Shown here: positions 26,424-35,806 of the stretch, piece by piece | Position numbering within the stretch: the first letter of the stretch is position 1 | How the letters are laid out: every line of letters starts with the position of its first letter | Assembly (NCBI RefSeq): GCF_047730085.1 | Contig: NZ_CP159830.1 | Coordinates: 496,001-560,000 of the forward strand | Source: Njordibacter sp937773555 | GTDB lineage: Bacteria > Pseudomonadota > Gammaproteobacteria > Pseudomonadales > Balneatricaceae | DNA length: 64,000 bases | Direction: 5' to 3' | Made by a program: the position numbers and the translations under genes | Notes under the pieces: model-generated | The model's input: the letters and a program-made list of their open reading frames with translations, nothing else | Told to the model about the DNA's origin: nothing | Databases searched by the model: none

Positions 26424-27379
26424 CCGTTGCGAATAATACTAATCATTCAGTAGGGCAGGCAGGCAGCCGGTTGCTATCTCGATTGGTCGACATGCTTCAG
26501 TCACATTGGAAGGTTCTTGTAGTTGGTATTCCTTTTATCTGGCTACTGTTGTTTTTTTTGGCGCCATTTATTATCGTTATTAAGATCAGCCTTGCTGAAT
26601 CATTGATTGCCAGTCCCCCATACACCCCGTTGTACGAGCGAGCCGAAGATGGTGTGCTCACTATTAGGGTGATTTTTGAAAACTACAGCTACCTTTGGGA
26701 AGACGATCTTTACATTAATAGCTATATCAACTCGTTAAAAATAGCATCTGTATCAACTGTTCTTTGTTTGCTCATCGGCTACCCTATGGCCTATGGTATT
26801 ACCCGTTCCAGCCCAACCACCAAAAATATTTTATTAATGTTAATTATTTTGCCCTTTTGGACGTCGTTTCTTTTGCGAGTATATGCGTGGATGGGGTTAC
26901 TGGCAGATCAGGGGACAATTAATAGCTTATTAATTTGGCTGGGCGTCATTGATGAACCCATTCGGATGCTTTACTCAGAGCTCGCTGTTTACATTGGCAT
27001 CGTGTATTCCTATCTGCCTTTTATGATCTTACCGCTGTATGCCAATATGGAAAAGCTTAATATGTCGCTTAACGAGGCAGCAGCAGATTTGGGTGCTAAA
27101 CCTACAATAGCATTTCTCACAGTTACACTACCGTTAACGGTTCCAGGTATTATTGCTGGATCCTTGTTAGTGTTTATTCCGGCTACTGGTGAATTTGTGA
27201 TTCCTGATCTGCTAGGCGGTGGAAACGTGTTGATGATTGGTAGAATTCTGTCAGATGAATTTAACTCCAATAGTGATTGGCCCATAGCCTCTGCCGTCGC
27301 GATTGTGTTACTCATCGTTTTGGTACTGCCAATGATGTTATATCAAAGGATTCAGGCGCGAGAGAGGCAGAACTCATGA
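26420..27379 (+). CDS. PotH-like ABC transporter permease
   Basis: The 319-residue protein has six predicted transmembrane helices and the EAA loop of binding-protein-dependent permeases (NEAAADLGAKPTIAFLTVTLPLTVPG). PFWTSFLLRVYAWMGLL and GEFVIPDLLGG are typical PotH/PotB sequences. Its start overlaps the ATPase stop (ATGA) and its stop overlaps the next start. Confidence 0.92.
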   Translation: MTVANNTNHSVGQAGSRLLSRLVDMLQSHWKVLVVGIPFIWLLLFFLAPFIIVIKISLAESLIASPPYTPLYERAEDGVLTIRVIFENYSYLWEDDLYINSYINSLKIASVSTVLCLLIGYPMAYGITRSSPTTKNILLMLIILPFWTSFLLRVYAWMGLLADQGTINSLLIWLGVIDEPIRMLYSELAVYIGIVYSYLPFMILPLYANMEKLNMSLNEAAADLGAKPTIAFLTVTLPLTVPGIIAGSLLVFIPATGEFVIPDLLGGGNVLMIGRILSDEFNSNSDWPIASAVAIVLLIVLVLPMMLYQRIQARERQNS

Positions 27380-28200
27380 AGCAACGCCGTTCAACATTCA
27401 TACTGTCAATGCTGTGCTTTGGCCTAGCGTTTCTTTACGTACCGATGATTTTGCTAATTATTTACTCGTTTAACTACTCTAAGCTTGTGCCCGTATGGGG
27501 TGGTTTTTCAACGCGGTGGTATACCGTTTTATTTGAAAGTGAAGAGATGTGGGCGGCGTTAGGCTTGAGCTTGCGGATTGCCCTAGTTAATGCAACTTTC
27601 GCAATGATACTGGGAACGCTTGCAGGCATTGCGTTGGTGCGTTTTGGGCGGTTTCGAGGGCGTACGCTGTTTTCTGGTTTGATTACGGCACCCTTGGTCA
27701 TGCCTGAAGTGATTACTGGCTTGTCATTATTGCTGTTCTTTATCGCCTTAAGTCATCTATTTGGCTGGCCGCAACGGGGGTTTACCACCATCACCATTGC
27801 TCACATTACGTTTTCACTTGCCTATGTTGCGGTCATTATTCAATCGCGCCTCTCTGGTATGGGTACTGATTTGGAAGATGCCGCTCAGGATCTGGGTGCC
27901 CGACCTTTAAGGGTGATGTTTGACATTACTTTGCCATTATTAGCCCCTGGTATGATTGCAGGTTGGTTGTTGGCATTTACTCTATCGCTTGATGACTTAA
28001 TTATTGCTAGTTTTGTATCTGGGCCTGGATCAAATACTCTGCCGATGCTTATTTACTCCCGGGTAAAGGTAGGCTTGCGTCCAGATATTAATGCACTGGC
28101 GACGATTATGATTGTGATGGTCACGATTGGCGTATTACTAGCATGTTGGTTAATGATCCGTCAGAAGCACCTACTAGAGCGTGATGCGAACACAAAGTAG
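27376..28200 (+). CDS. PotI-like ABC transporter permease
   Basis: The start is ATG 27376, overlapping the potH-like stop as ATGA, and gives 274 residues with six transmembrane helices. The EAA-type loop is LEDAAQDLGARPLRVMFDITLPLLAPG. SLDDLIIASFVSGPG is the usual PotI/PotC sequence. It is the last gene of the importer operon, and about 190 bp of non-coding DNA separate it from the convergent flavoprotein gene. Confidence 0.92.
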   Translation: MKQRRSTFILSMLCFGLAFLYVPMILLIIYSFNYSKLVPVWGGFSTRWYTVLFESEEMWAALGLSLRIALVNATFAMILGTLAGIALVRFGRFRGRTLFSGLITAPLVMPEVITGLSLLLFFIALSHLFGWPQRGFTTITIAHITFSLAYVAVIIQSRLSGMGTDLEDAAQDLGARPLRVMFDITLPLLAPGMIAGWLLAFTLSLDDLIIASFVSGPGSNTLPMLIYSRVKVGLRPDINALATIMIVMVTIGVLLACWLMIRQKHLLERDANTK

Positions 28201-28393
28201 AACAATCAACATTTGGGCAGTAAGGTGGGTAGGATGCTAAAAACCAAGGCGCTGTTATAGGTGCTTTTTTCACCTTATACCCTGCGTCCTGTCTCATTTT
28301 TAGCCCTAGCAAGCATTGAATTACTCTACTAGTTTTAGTTTTATAACAAGCTTTTATACCAGTACCAGTAATGACTAATAGTTAATTCTCAGG

Positions 28394-30466
28394 TTACTGA
28401 TTATCTTGAAAAAATACTCTATCGTGTTTGAAAGGGTTGTCACGGTCTATGGCAACGTCCATGTCGCGAGCATACTTGTGGCCGGCAAATATGGCGGCGG
28501 CAATAATAGCAGGCGCTTCAGCATCCCCGATTCGTTTAACTGTTTTTGGTGCGCCGAGTGAGTTATTTTCTATTGCCTGAAGTACACCATGATAAAGTTG
28601 GTCTTCAGCTGTTCGGCTAGTCACCACTACAATGTTGTCAACCCAGACATTGTGTTGTTGACCGGTATAGCTGCACCCTAAAAGGGCCTGCTTGCCATCG
28701 TAGGCATCCAGCCCATGGTTTAATATAATTTCTACGCCCAGTTCTGCTAAGCGACGGTGAACCCGCGGTTGCTCCGCATTGTTACTGCTCCAGCTTGAAA
28801 CTTTTGGTTCAGGGGTTAAGTAAATCACCGTGTTACCGTTTTTTCGTAGTTTTTCGGCAATAACACTGCCCATGTAAAAGCCGTCGTCATCGTACACAAG
28901 CGTGCTGCCAATTGGTAAGTGGCCCGACATAATGTCGTCTGGAGTATAGGTTGATTTGGCCGGTGGTAAAGGCTGCATCGGAGCCGTATTGTAGCTACCA
29001 AAACCATCCCTACGCCACGTTGCCCCTGTGGCAATGGCGACATGATCAGCGCCAATTTCTAAGATATCGTTAACGGTCAGATTACTCTCTAGGTAAACCG
29101 CTACATTAGGCATTTTGGCAATTTGGGTCACTCGGTAATCTCTTACTCTGGCCCATTCGGCTAAACCTGGAAGCTGGCTTTCTTGATTGACTCGACCACC
29201 CAGTTTCCGGCTCGCTTCGGCCAGTATCACGTCGTAACCCCGCTGACCAAGTGCACGCGCAGCTTCCAAACCGGTTGGGCCTGCACCAACAATCAATATT
29301 TGGCTGTCTGATCCTTTAGGATCAATGTTTTCAGGGTGCCAGCCACGTCGCCATTCTTCGCCCATGGTTGGGTTTTGTGTACATCGAATTGGCACATGTC
29401 GGCTATCACCCGTATAGCAAATGTTACAACCGATGCATTCACGAATATCTTCTGGCCGCCCTTGTTCAATTTTTTGTGGTAAAAAGGGGTCTGCTATCGA
29501 TGGTCGGGCAGCACCAATAAAATCAACAATGCCCCTGTTAATTTGACTGATCATAGTATCTGGAGAGGTAAAACGCCCAACGGTAACAACTGGCTTACTA
29601 GTTTTCGATTTAACGGCCGACATATACGCTTCCAGCGAGCCTTCTTTCACGAACCGAGACACACCCATCTCCAGTGAATAATCTGAGATGTTGATGTCCC
29701 AAAGGTCAGGTAATTCGGCCATTAATTCAAACATTTTCATCCGTTCGCCATGCACAGGAAAGCCATCAGCACCGCCACCATCATCGATACTAAAGCGAAC
29801 AGCCACGGCACACTTGTCACCTACTGCATCTTTAGTTTCTTCAATAATTTCGCGCACCAGGCGCATTCTATTCTCAAGTGAACCACCGTATTCGTCGCTG
29901 CGAGTATTCAATTTAGGGTTGAGAAAATTGTCCAACAAATAATGATGTGTCGCGTAAACGTAAACGATATCGAAACCAGCCTCCCTTGCTCGCAATGCGG
30001 CGTTACGGTGCCAACGCTTGAGCTCCTTAATGTCAGCTTTGTCCATTGCTCGGGACTGATAAGGATCACCGTTACCATTGGGCAATGAAACCACATCCAT
30101 AGGCACTTCACGAGTGAGTAAATTAGCAGAGCTGCTACCTGACACCCAAAGCTCAACGCCGGCTAGGGCTCCATGCTCGTGGAGTTTGTCAGTCATTAAA
30201 CGATGAGATTTAATATCATTTTCATCCCAAAGCGAATGTGATGGGTAGGGAGAGTCGTCAGAACTTGGGTGTATTGAACAGTACTCTGTGCAAACCACAC
30301 CCCAACCTCCTTCGGCTTTCACGCCGCGTAAATCGGCCACCATACGCGGCCTCATCCAGCCCATTCCTGTGCAATGGGGAACTTGGTAAAATCTATTTTT
30401 AGCAGTTACTGGGCCAATTTTTATAGGTTCAAACAATATGTCGTATCGAGAATCACGTTTGCTCAT
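28394..30466 (-). CDS. Trimethylamine/histamine dehydrogenase-like iron-sulfur flavoprotein (paralogue 1)
   Basis: The 690-residue enzyme matches trimethylamine dehydrogenase along its length. It has an FMN TIM barrel from DILFEPIKIGPVTAKNRFYQ, the FMN-linking Cys32 (equivalent to Cys30 of TMADH), and 4Fe-4S ligands Cys344, 347, 350 and 362. A C-terminal ADP/FAD-binding part starts at ILIVGAGPTGLEAARALG. Tyr62 (Y60) and Tyr171/His174 (Y169/H172) are kept. The Trp264-Asp267 loop is three residues shorter and lacks both. The third aromatic, Trp355, is Asp354. Loss of two of three bowl aromatics argues against trimethylamine itself. It starts behind GAGGAAG and lies downstream of a BetI-like gene on the same strand. 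Confidence 0.9.
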   Translation of the reverse strand: MSKRDSRYDILFEPIKIGPVTAKNRFYQVPHCTGMGWMRPRMVADLRGVKAEGGWGVVCTEYCSIHPSSDDSPYPSHSLWDENDIKSHRLMTDKLHEHGALAGVELWVSGSSSANLLTREVPMDVVSLPNGNGDPYQSRAMDKADIKELKRWHRNAALRAREAGFDIVYVYATHHYLLDNFLNPKLNTRSDEYGGSLENRMRLVREIIEETKDAVGDKCAVAVRFSIDDGGGADGFPVHGERMKMFELMAELPDLWDINISDYSLEMGVSRFVKEGSLEAYMSAVKSKTSKPVVTVGRFTSPDTMISQINRGIVDFIGAARPSIADPFLPQKIEQGRPEDIRECIGCNICYTGDSRHVPIRCTQNPTMGEEWRRGWHPENIDPKGSDSQILIVGAGPTGLEAARALGQRGYDVILAEASRKLGGRVNQESQLPGLAEWARVRDYRVTQIAKMPNVAVYLESNLTVNDILEIGADHVAIATGATWRRDGFGSYNTAPMQPLPPAKSTYTPDDIMSGHLPIGSTLVYDDDGFYMGSVIAEKLRKNGNTVIYLTPEPKVSSWSSNNAEQPRVHRRLAELGVEIILNHGLDAYDGKQALLGCSYTGQQHNVWVDNIVVVTSRTAEDQLYHGVLQAIENNSLGAPKTVKRIGDAEAPAIIAAAIFAGHKYARDMDVAIDRDNPFKHDRVFFQDNQ

Positions 30467-30547
30467 AAGGCTAGCTTCCTCAGCATTATTTGTTGCGAAT
30501 ACTTAGCTCATTCGTAAGCGGCGTATTAGCATAACTCTGGCTGTTTT

Positions 30548-31195
30548 TTACATGGCACCGGCTAAATCAAAGTGGTTGGGGAACAACCCACTTAACTGGC
30601 GGAATATTATACGTTTGGCAGATTGGCGATTAAACTCATCGCTGTGTAAAAAATAATCTGACCACATACCTTCTAATAAGGCGAGTAAGCCATAGGTCGC
30701 ATCACTGCATAGGTCTTGCTTTCCGTCTTGCCTGCTATATGGTTGGTTTAGAAGTTGTAAAAAGGCTTGGTAAACCTTGTCTTTCATGGCCGCGTCGCGT
30801 GTGTCTGCATATTGCATATAGGCATTTTCTTGGTGACATTGGCCACGGAACGCGTACCAAATGTTGATGCTACGCCGATTTAGTATTTGCTCACTTAACT
30901 CAGCGCTAATAATAGCTTCAAGCTGATGCGCAGGCGCAGGTGAGGTCGTTGTTAAAAATTCGTTTATATGGTGAAAATATTGTTCTCTCATATGCCTAGC
31001 CACGGCCACTAATAAGGCTTCTTTATTGACAAAATGCAAATGCACCATGCCCCGTGACAGGCCCGCGTGTTCAATAATACGGGTTATAGATGCGCCTGTA
31101 ATTCCTTCAGTGGCAATCACACTGGCTGTGGCTTCTAACAATAGTTCACGGTTGTGAGCTTTCTTTTGCTGTCGCAGGGTGGGAGTTTGAAACAT
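30548..31195 (-). CDS. TetR family regulator, BetI-like (second copy)
   Basis: I start at ATG 31195 (MFQTPTLRQQKKAHNRELL). The earlier ATG at 31255 would leave only 22 bp to the divergent gene and adds an odd aromatic leader. The 215-residue product has the HTH ITRIIEHAGLSRGMVHLHFVNKEALLVAVA and a BetI-like C-terminal part (RRSINIWYAFRGQCHQ; LLALLEGMWSDYF). It is paralogous in layout to 22967-23659. Its gene lies between the two TMADH-like genes, so it probably controls both. Confidence 0.85.
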   Translation of the reverse strand: MFQTPTLRQQKKAHNRELLLEATASVIATEGITGASITRIIEHAGLSRGMVHLHFVNKEALLVAVARHMREQYFHHINEFLTTTSPAPAHQLEAIISAELSEQILNRRSINIWYAFRGQCHQENAYMQYADTRDAAMKDKVYQAFLQLLNQPYSRQDGKQDLCSDATYGLLALLEGMWSDYFLHSDEFNRQSAKRIIFRQLSGLFPNHFDLAGAM

Positions 31196-31214
31196 GAAAA
31201 CATCGTATTGACAA

Positions 31215-31255
31215 ATGGCGCCATAAGTATAAAAATAAAATGGACGATTGTCCAT
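31215..31255. promoter_or_regulatory. Two palindromes in the tetR / flavoprotein divergent promoter
   Basis: ATGGCGCCAT (31215-31224) and ATGGAC-GATT-GTCCAT (31240-31255) lie between the BetI-like start (31195) and the flavoprotein start (31278). They are candidate operators, and their presence supports the shorter tetR start. Confidence 0.5.
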
Positions 31256-31277
31256 TAATTGCCATGAGGCACAGTAA

Positions 31278-33356
31278 ATGTCTAATTACGATGTGTTATT
31301 TGAGTCTGTTAAAATTGGCCCAGTGACGGCTAAAAATCGCTTTTATCAAGTGCCTCATTGCTGTGGTATGGGCCACCTGCGTCCCCAAGCCCACGCGGCT
31401 ATGAGGGGCATGAAAGCCCAAGGTGGCTGGGCCGTAGTGAGTACTGAAGAAACAGAAATCCATCCCAGTTCTGATTTATCACCCGCTGTAGAGCAGCGTC
31501 TCTGGGATGAGCGTGATATCCCAGCATTGCAATTAATGACTCAGAGTGTGCATGAGTATAGCGCCTTAGCCGCTGTGGAATTAGTGCATAACGGTAGCCA
31601 CACTTCTAACTTATATTCCCGTACCCCAGCATTGGCCCCCAGTAGCCGTTCTTTAGATATGATTTATCCAAAACAAGCTAGGGCCATGGATAAAGCTGAT
31701 ATTCGAGAATTTCGCCGGTGGCATAAAGCTGCTGCTATACGTGCTAAGCAAGCTGGTTTTGACATTATTTATGTTTATGCTGGGCACGAGATGTCTTTGC
31801 CTCACCATTTTTTATTACCTGAATATAACCAACGAACAGATGAATACGGCGGCTGTTTAGAAAACCGGCTGAGACTTACCCGGGAACTCCTGCAAGACAC
31901 GCAAGAGGCTATAGGTGACAGCTGTGCGGTGGCATTTCGTTTTGCTGTGGATCAAATGCTGGGTGTTGATGGTATGCAAGCACATGAAGAGGGGCGGGCG
32001 GTTGTGGAGATGCTGGCAGATATACCCGACCTGTGGGACGTTAATGTGTCTGGTTGGGCAAATGATTCAGCCACCTCTCGTTTTAAACCAGATTCAGGTT
32101 ATCAGACCGAATACACGAAGTTCGTAAAAAAAGTGACCAATAAACCTGTCGTGGGTGTAGGGCGAATTACTTCACCAGACATGATGGTGTCGTTAGTTAA
32201 ACACGGTGTCCTTGATTTTATCGGTGCGGCAAGGCCGTCAATTGCAGACCCCTTTTTGCCCAATAAAATCCGTGAACAAAGGGCCGAAGAAATTCGCGAA
32301 TGTATTGGCTGCAATGTGTGTGTGTCGTGCGATAACTTAGGTGTGCCTATTCGCTGTACACAAAACCCCACCATGGGAGAAGAGTGGCGTCGTGGCTGGC
32401 ATCCAGAAAAAATTGCGGCTGCTAAAACACCACAATCTGTGTTAGTTGTGGGTGCTGGGCCTGCCGGTTTGGAGTGTGCTTTACAACTGGCCAACCGTGG
32501 CTATGAGGTTATTCTTAGTGAAGCTAGTAAACACTTAGGTGGCCGAGTAGTCGCTGAGTCTAACTTAAAAGGCTTAGCTCTATGGCGCCGTGTAAGTGAT
32601 TACCGAATCTATCAATTACAACAGCTGGACAATGTTAATATTTACCTCGACAGTGCTCTAAATGCCCAACAGGTATTGGAACTGGGCATCGAACAGGTGT
32701 TTGTTGCCACGGGTGCTATCTGGAGGAAAGACGGTATTGGTCGTACTTCTCGTATGCCGATAGAAGGGTTAGAACAGGTTGCCGTTTATACCCCTGATGA
32801 CATTATGAACGGGATTGTTCCAGGCCAAGGCCCAGTAGTGATTTATGATGATGATCAAGGTTATTTAGGTGGCGTGTTGGCTGACCACTTGAGTGACTTA
32901 GGTCACAAGGTGCTTTTTGTTACCAGTGCTAGCATTGTGTCGCCCTTTACTGAACTTACTCTTGAGCAAAAACAAGTTCAATGCAGCTTGGTAGCTCAGG
33001 GAGTAGACATTTATACCAACAAGAGTATTGTTGGCGTTAGCCAAAAGTCTGGCCATGCGGGAGTTGAATTGAAATGTGTATATGGCGGCCAAGATGTATG
33101 GCTTGCTTGCGCCAGTTTGTTACTAGTAACGGAACGCGAATCAGCTTCACCCTTGTATGAACAATTGCAGCAGTTACTAAAAGACGACGGCACTTCGATG
33201 GCTATGTCGCTGACCTTAATCGGTGATGCATTGGCGCCTGGCTTGATTGCTGACGCGGTATTTTCTGGGCACCAAGGGGCCCAAGAGTTTGAGGCTGACC
33301 CTGATGTTGTAGAACAAGGGCTATTCAAACGTGAAATGCCTAGCCTGAATTCTTAA
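31278..33356 (+). CDS. Trimethylamine/histamine dehydrogenase-like iron-sulfur flavoprotein (paralogue 2)
   Basis: The 692-residue paralogue of 28394-30466 keeps the same domains. It has the FMN barrel with Cys28 for the 6-S-cysteinyl FMN (a second Cys follows at 29), 4Fe-4S Cys342, 345, 348 and 360, and a C-terminal nucleotide-binding part (VLVVGAGPAGLECALQLA). Compared with TMADH it keeps Trp260 and Asp263 (W264/D267) and Tyr167/His170 (Y169/H172), but Tyr60 is Glu58 and Trp355 is Asp352. Its pocket is therefore complementary to paralogue 1, and an acidic pocket suits a di- or polyamine. The Shine-Dalgarno is GAGGCA. Confidence 0.9.
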   Translation: MSNYDVLFESVKIGPVTAKNRFYQVPHCCGMGHLRPQAHAAMRGMKAQGGWAVVSTEETEIHPSSDLSPAVEQRLWDERDIPALQLMTQSVHEYSALAAVELVHNGSHTSNLYSRTPALAPSSRSLDMIYPKQARAMDKADIREFRRWHKAAAIRAKQAGFDIIYVYAGHEMSLPHHFLLPEYNQRTDEYGGCLENRLRLTRELLQDTQEAIGDSCAVAFRFAVDQMLGVDGMQAHEEGRAVVEMLADIPDLWDVNVSGWANDSATSRFKPDSGYQTEYTKFVKKVTNKPVVGVGRITSPDMMVSLVKHGVLDFIGAARPSIADPFLPNKIREQRAEEIRECIGCNVCVSCDNLGVPIRCTQNPTMGEEWRRGWHPEKIAAAKTPQSVLVVGAGPAGLECALQLANRGYEVILSEASKHLGGRVVAESNLKGLALWRRVSDYRIYQLQQLDNVNIYLDSALNAQQVLELGIEQVFVATGAIWRKDGIGRTSRMPIEGLEQVAVYTPDDIMNGIVPGQGPVVIYDDDQGYLGGVLADHLSDLGHKVLFVTSASIVSPFTELTLEQKQVQCSLVAQGVDIYTNKSIVGVSQKSGHAGVELKCVYGGQDVWLACASLLLVTERESASPLYEQLQQLLKDDGTSMAMSLTLIGDALAPGLIADAVFSGHQGAQEFEADPDVVEQGLFKREMPSLNS

Positions 33357-33423
33357 TTGACCTATAAAAGTAATCTCAAAAATAGCTTAATACGATATAG
33401 GCATTAACAATTGAGGCGTTTTC

Positions 33424-33519
33424 ATGCACCGCTGGGTACCATCACCAAACAAGGTTAGCCTAGACTTGTGGCCTCATGTTAAGAGTGAAGATGTTGAGAT
33501 TCGAAAAGAGAATCCCTAA
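33424..33519 (+). other. Short frame in the flavoprotein-cupin gap, possibly a gene remnant
   Basis: Within the 240-bp gap, ATG 33424 opens a 31-codon frame ending at TAA (MHRWVPSPNKVSLDLW...). Its composition looks protein-like but it is too short to place. It may be the decayed tail of a gene or chance. Confidence 0.2.
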
Positions 33520-33596
33520 ATCATGTGGATGGATAGAGTGTAGTAACAGGGAAGAGCCATTAAAAGACAGTTACTATTGTGCCTGAGGAATACATA

Positions 33597-33944
33597 ATGA
33601 AACCAATTTCTAATACAGACCGGCGGGTGGTGAACATTTTTAACAGTGTGTTCACTCCAATTCAATCAAACGGAAAACCTGATGGTGAGGTTCTGCAACT
33701 TAATAATGACAAACCGTTAGGCAGTGGTTTTTATATCTACAAAATGGCCCCAGGTGCTACAACAGTGCCGCATAAACACACAGGCGACGAGGAATTCTTA
33801 ATTATCCAAGGGGACCTAAGAGACCATGATGGTGTCGACTATGGCCCAGGCGATATGGTGTGGCTTCGAGACGGCACTGTCCACAATTCAACCACCAAAA
33901 ATGGCTGTCTTATCGCGGTCTACGCCTTGGAGCCTGACTTTTAG
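33597..33944 (+). CDS. Small cupin-domain protein
   Basis: The start is ATG 33597, behind TGAGGA, giving 115 residues that form one cupin barrel. Motif 1 is PHKHTGDEEFLIIQGDLRDHDG, with H-x-H and Glu as metal ligands. Motif 2 is GPGDMVWLRDGTVHNSTT with the last His. It resembles ChrR-like or quercetinase-like small cupins. Its role in the amine island is unknown, and it could be a small dioxygenase or a ligand-binding protein. Confidence 0.8.
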   Translation: MKPISNTDRRVVNIFNSVFTPIQSNGKPDGEVLQLNNDKPLGSGFYIYKMAPGATTVPHKHTGDEEFLIIQGDLRDHDGVDYGPGDMVWLRDGTVHNSTTKNGCLIAVYALEPDF

Positions 33945-33962
33945 CTGAGAGGGATAACAACC

Positions 33963-33978
33963 TTTTGCTGCAGCAAAA
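33963..33978. terminator. 16-bp perfect palindrome between convergent genes
   Basis: TTTTGCTG-CAGCAAAA lies between the ends of the cupin gene and the PuuB-like gene. It has T/A runs on both sides of the stem, so it could act weakly in both directions. Confidence 0.4.
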
Positions 33979-33998
33979 TACACTTTAAACTATTTTAG

Positions 33999-35285
33999 CT
34001 AAATGTTTAAACTGTCTATGAATCGGTAATACATGAGAGATGGCGCAAGGAACCACGGCTTTCCCGTGTATAACGGACGTGTCTGGAATTTAATGTCATT
34101 AAAAGGTGTTTTACCTGCTTGAAGTCCAAGCACCTGTTGCCCGAGTTTCTTTCCTAGATACCCAGCCATGCCTACCCCGGAGCCACAGTAGCCCATTGCA
34201 TAGAAAAGGCCATCTTCTTCTCCTACATGCATGAGCGAGTCAAAGGTAAATGCCACATAGCCCATCCAGGAGTGACTAATTTTTGTATTTTCTAATTCTG
34301 GAAAGATTTTAGATAAGGAATTATGGAGCTTTGGGCCACTCAGGCGTGGATCACTTTCTCCAAGAGATACACGACCACCAAATATAATACGGCTTCGGTC
34401 GGGGCTTGACCGATAGTAATATACCACCTTACGTGTGTCGCTAACGATGCGATTTTTTGGCATTAGCTGATCCATAAGATCTTTTCCAACAGGTTCTGTC
34501 GCAATCACATAGCTGCCAATTGGAATCACCCGACGTTGCAATCGTGGTGTTAAAGAACCCGTATAACCGTTTGTAGCAATAATAACTTTATCGGCCTGCA
34601 CAATGCCTTTTGATGTTTTTACAGTAAAGCCATCTTTGTCTCTATTAATGTTTTCAGCTGCGCAATTAGAAATAATGTTCGCACCTGCTTCAAGTGCTTT
34701 GCCCAGTAAGCCTTTGTGATAAGCTGCCGGGTCGATTGAAGCGTGTTTAGGAAAGATGATCCCACCAAAATAGGTATCTGTGCCTAATTCAGAGCGCTGT
34801 TCTGATCTTGGAATCATGTAGGCGTCATCATTAAGTACAGAACCTTGATGTTCAATAGCCCTTGCTAGTTTTTCATATTGCGCAGTATTGTGTGCGGCAT
34901 GGAAGCAGCCTACCTCAGCATAACTGCAGTCTAGCTTTTCATCTCTGATGAAGTCCCCAGTAAATTGTAAAGATTGATCACCTTCTGAATAAATGGCAAA
35001 CGCCATTTTTTTACCGTATGTTTTCTCAAGCTCAGAAAAGCTTGGTTTTATGCTGGTGCTAACTTGCCCACCATTTCTTGTGCTGCAGCCCCAGCCGGCG
35101 TGTTCAGCATCAATAACTAATGTGTTTCTTGACCCTCTGGCAGTCTGGATTGCAGCATGAAGGCCTGTGTAACCTGCCCCTATGATAAGGACATCAACTT
35201 TTTTGGGAAGTTCTGTGTCTTGCTCTATTGGTGGTGCGCTGCGATCCCACCAATACGGCTGTTGTTTGAAATCTTGTGTAAACAT
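33999..35285 (-). CDS. PuuB-like FAD-dependent amine oxidase (DAO family)
   Basis: The 428-residue flavoenzyme starts FTQDFKQQPYWWD, a block typical of gamma-glutamylputrescine oxidase (PuuB/OrdL) relatives. The FAD-binding VDVLIIGAGYTGLHAAIQTA follows at about residues 29-49. GWGCSTRNGGQVS, KVIIATNGYTG and the C-terminal GYCGSGVGMAGYLG complete the DAO fold. It is expected to oxidise a secondary or primary amine, releasing an aldehyde or imine. Glutamylated polyamines are one possibility, but no PuuA ligase is present in the window. Confidence 0.88.
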   Translation of the reverse strand: MFTQDFKQQPYWWDRSAPPIEQDTELPKKVDVLIIGAGYTGLHAAIQTARGSRNTLVIDAEHAGWGCSTRNGGQVSTSIKPSFSELEKTYGKKMAFAIYSEGDQSLQFTGDFIRDEKLDCSYAEVGCFHAAHNTAQYEKLARAIEHQGSVLNDDAYMIPRSEQRSELGTDTYFGGIIFPKHASIDPAAYHKGLLGKALEAGANIISNCAAENINRDKDGFTVKTSKGIVQADKVIIATNGYTGSLTPRLQRRVIPIGSYVIATEPVGKDLMDQLMPKNRIVSDTRKVVYYYRSSPDRSRIIFGGRVSLGESDPRLSGPKLHNSLSKIFPELENTKISHSWMGYVAFTFDSLMHVGEEDGLFYAMGYCGSGVGMAGYLGKKLGQQVLGLQAGKTPFNDIKFQTRPLYTGKPWFLAPSLMYYRFIDSLNI

Positions 35286-35386
35286 AACGCGTCTCTTTGT
35301 GTAATCCCCATTATTACCATTAGTAAATACAAACTGAATAATGGAGCCACTTGGATAAACTGTGCTTGCAGTAGATGCACAACAAC

Positions 35387-35806
35387 TTACTCAGCAAAAA
35401 GCGTGCCTTGGGTGTAATACCAGTGGCCATCCTGCCATAAAAAATCGCTGTTCTCGTGTATCCGGTAAGCTCTGCCATGAATTTTATAACGGGCTATAAA
35501 TTCCACTTGCCCCTGGGTATCTTCTTGCTTGCCAAAATGAGTGGCTAAAACTTTAAGGCCAAGCCACTGTTGCTGGGCTTCAAAACTAACCTCTTTCGGG
35601 CGTGTGCTCAAGTGCCAAGTTTGTAACAGGTAGTTTTGGTCGTGCAGGCAAAAGGCAGTATAGCGCGAGCGCATTAACATCTCTGCCGTTTTAGCTGGAT
35701 CGTTGCCACTAAGGGCGGGCTCACAACATAATTTAAAACCTATACCAGAGTTACAATAGCACTGAGGGTTTTTTAAGTTATCAGCGTGGGCCCCTTTTTT
35801 GTTCAA
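35387..35806 (-). CDS. YchJ family protein (SEC-C motif)
   Basis: The 139-residue protein has an N-terminal SEC-C zinc motif (CYCNSGIGFKLCC) followed by the YchJ core (AEMLMRSRYTAFCLHDQNYLLQTWH; VEFIARY). It overlaps the end of the glutathione peroxidase gene by 4 bp. The family is widely conserved and its function is not established. Confidence 0.9.
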   Translation of the reverse strand: MNKKGAHADNLKNPQCYCNSGIGFKLCCEPALSGNDPAKTAEMLMRSRYTAFCLHDQNYLLQTWHLSTRPKEVSFEAQQQWLGLKVLATHFGKQEDTQGQVEFIARYKIHGRAYRIHENSDFLWQDGHWYYTQGTLFAE

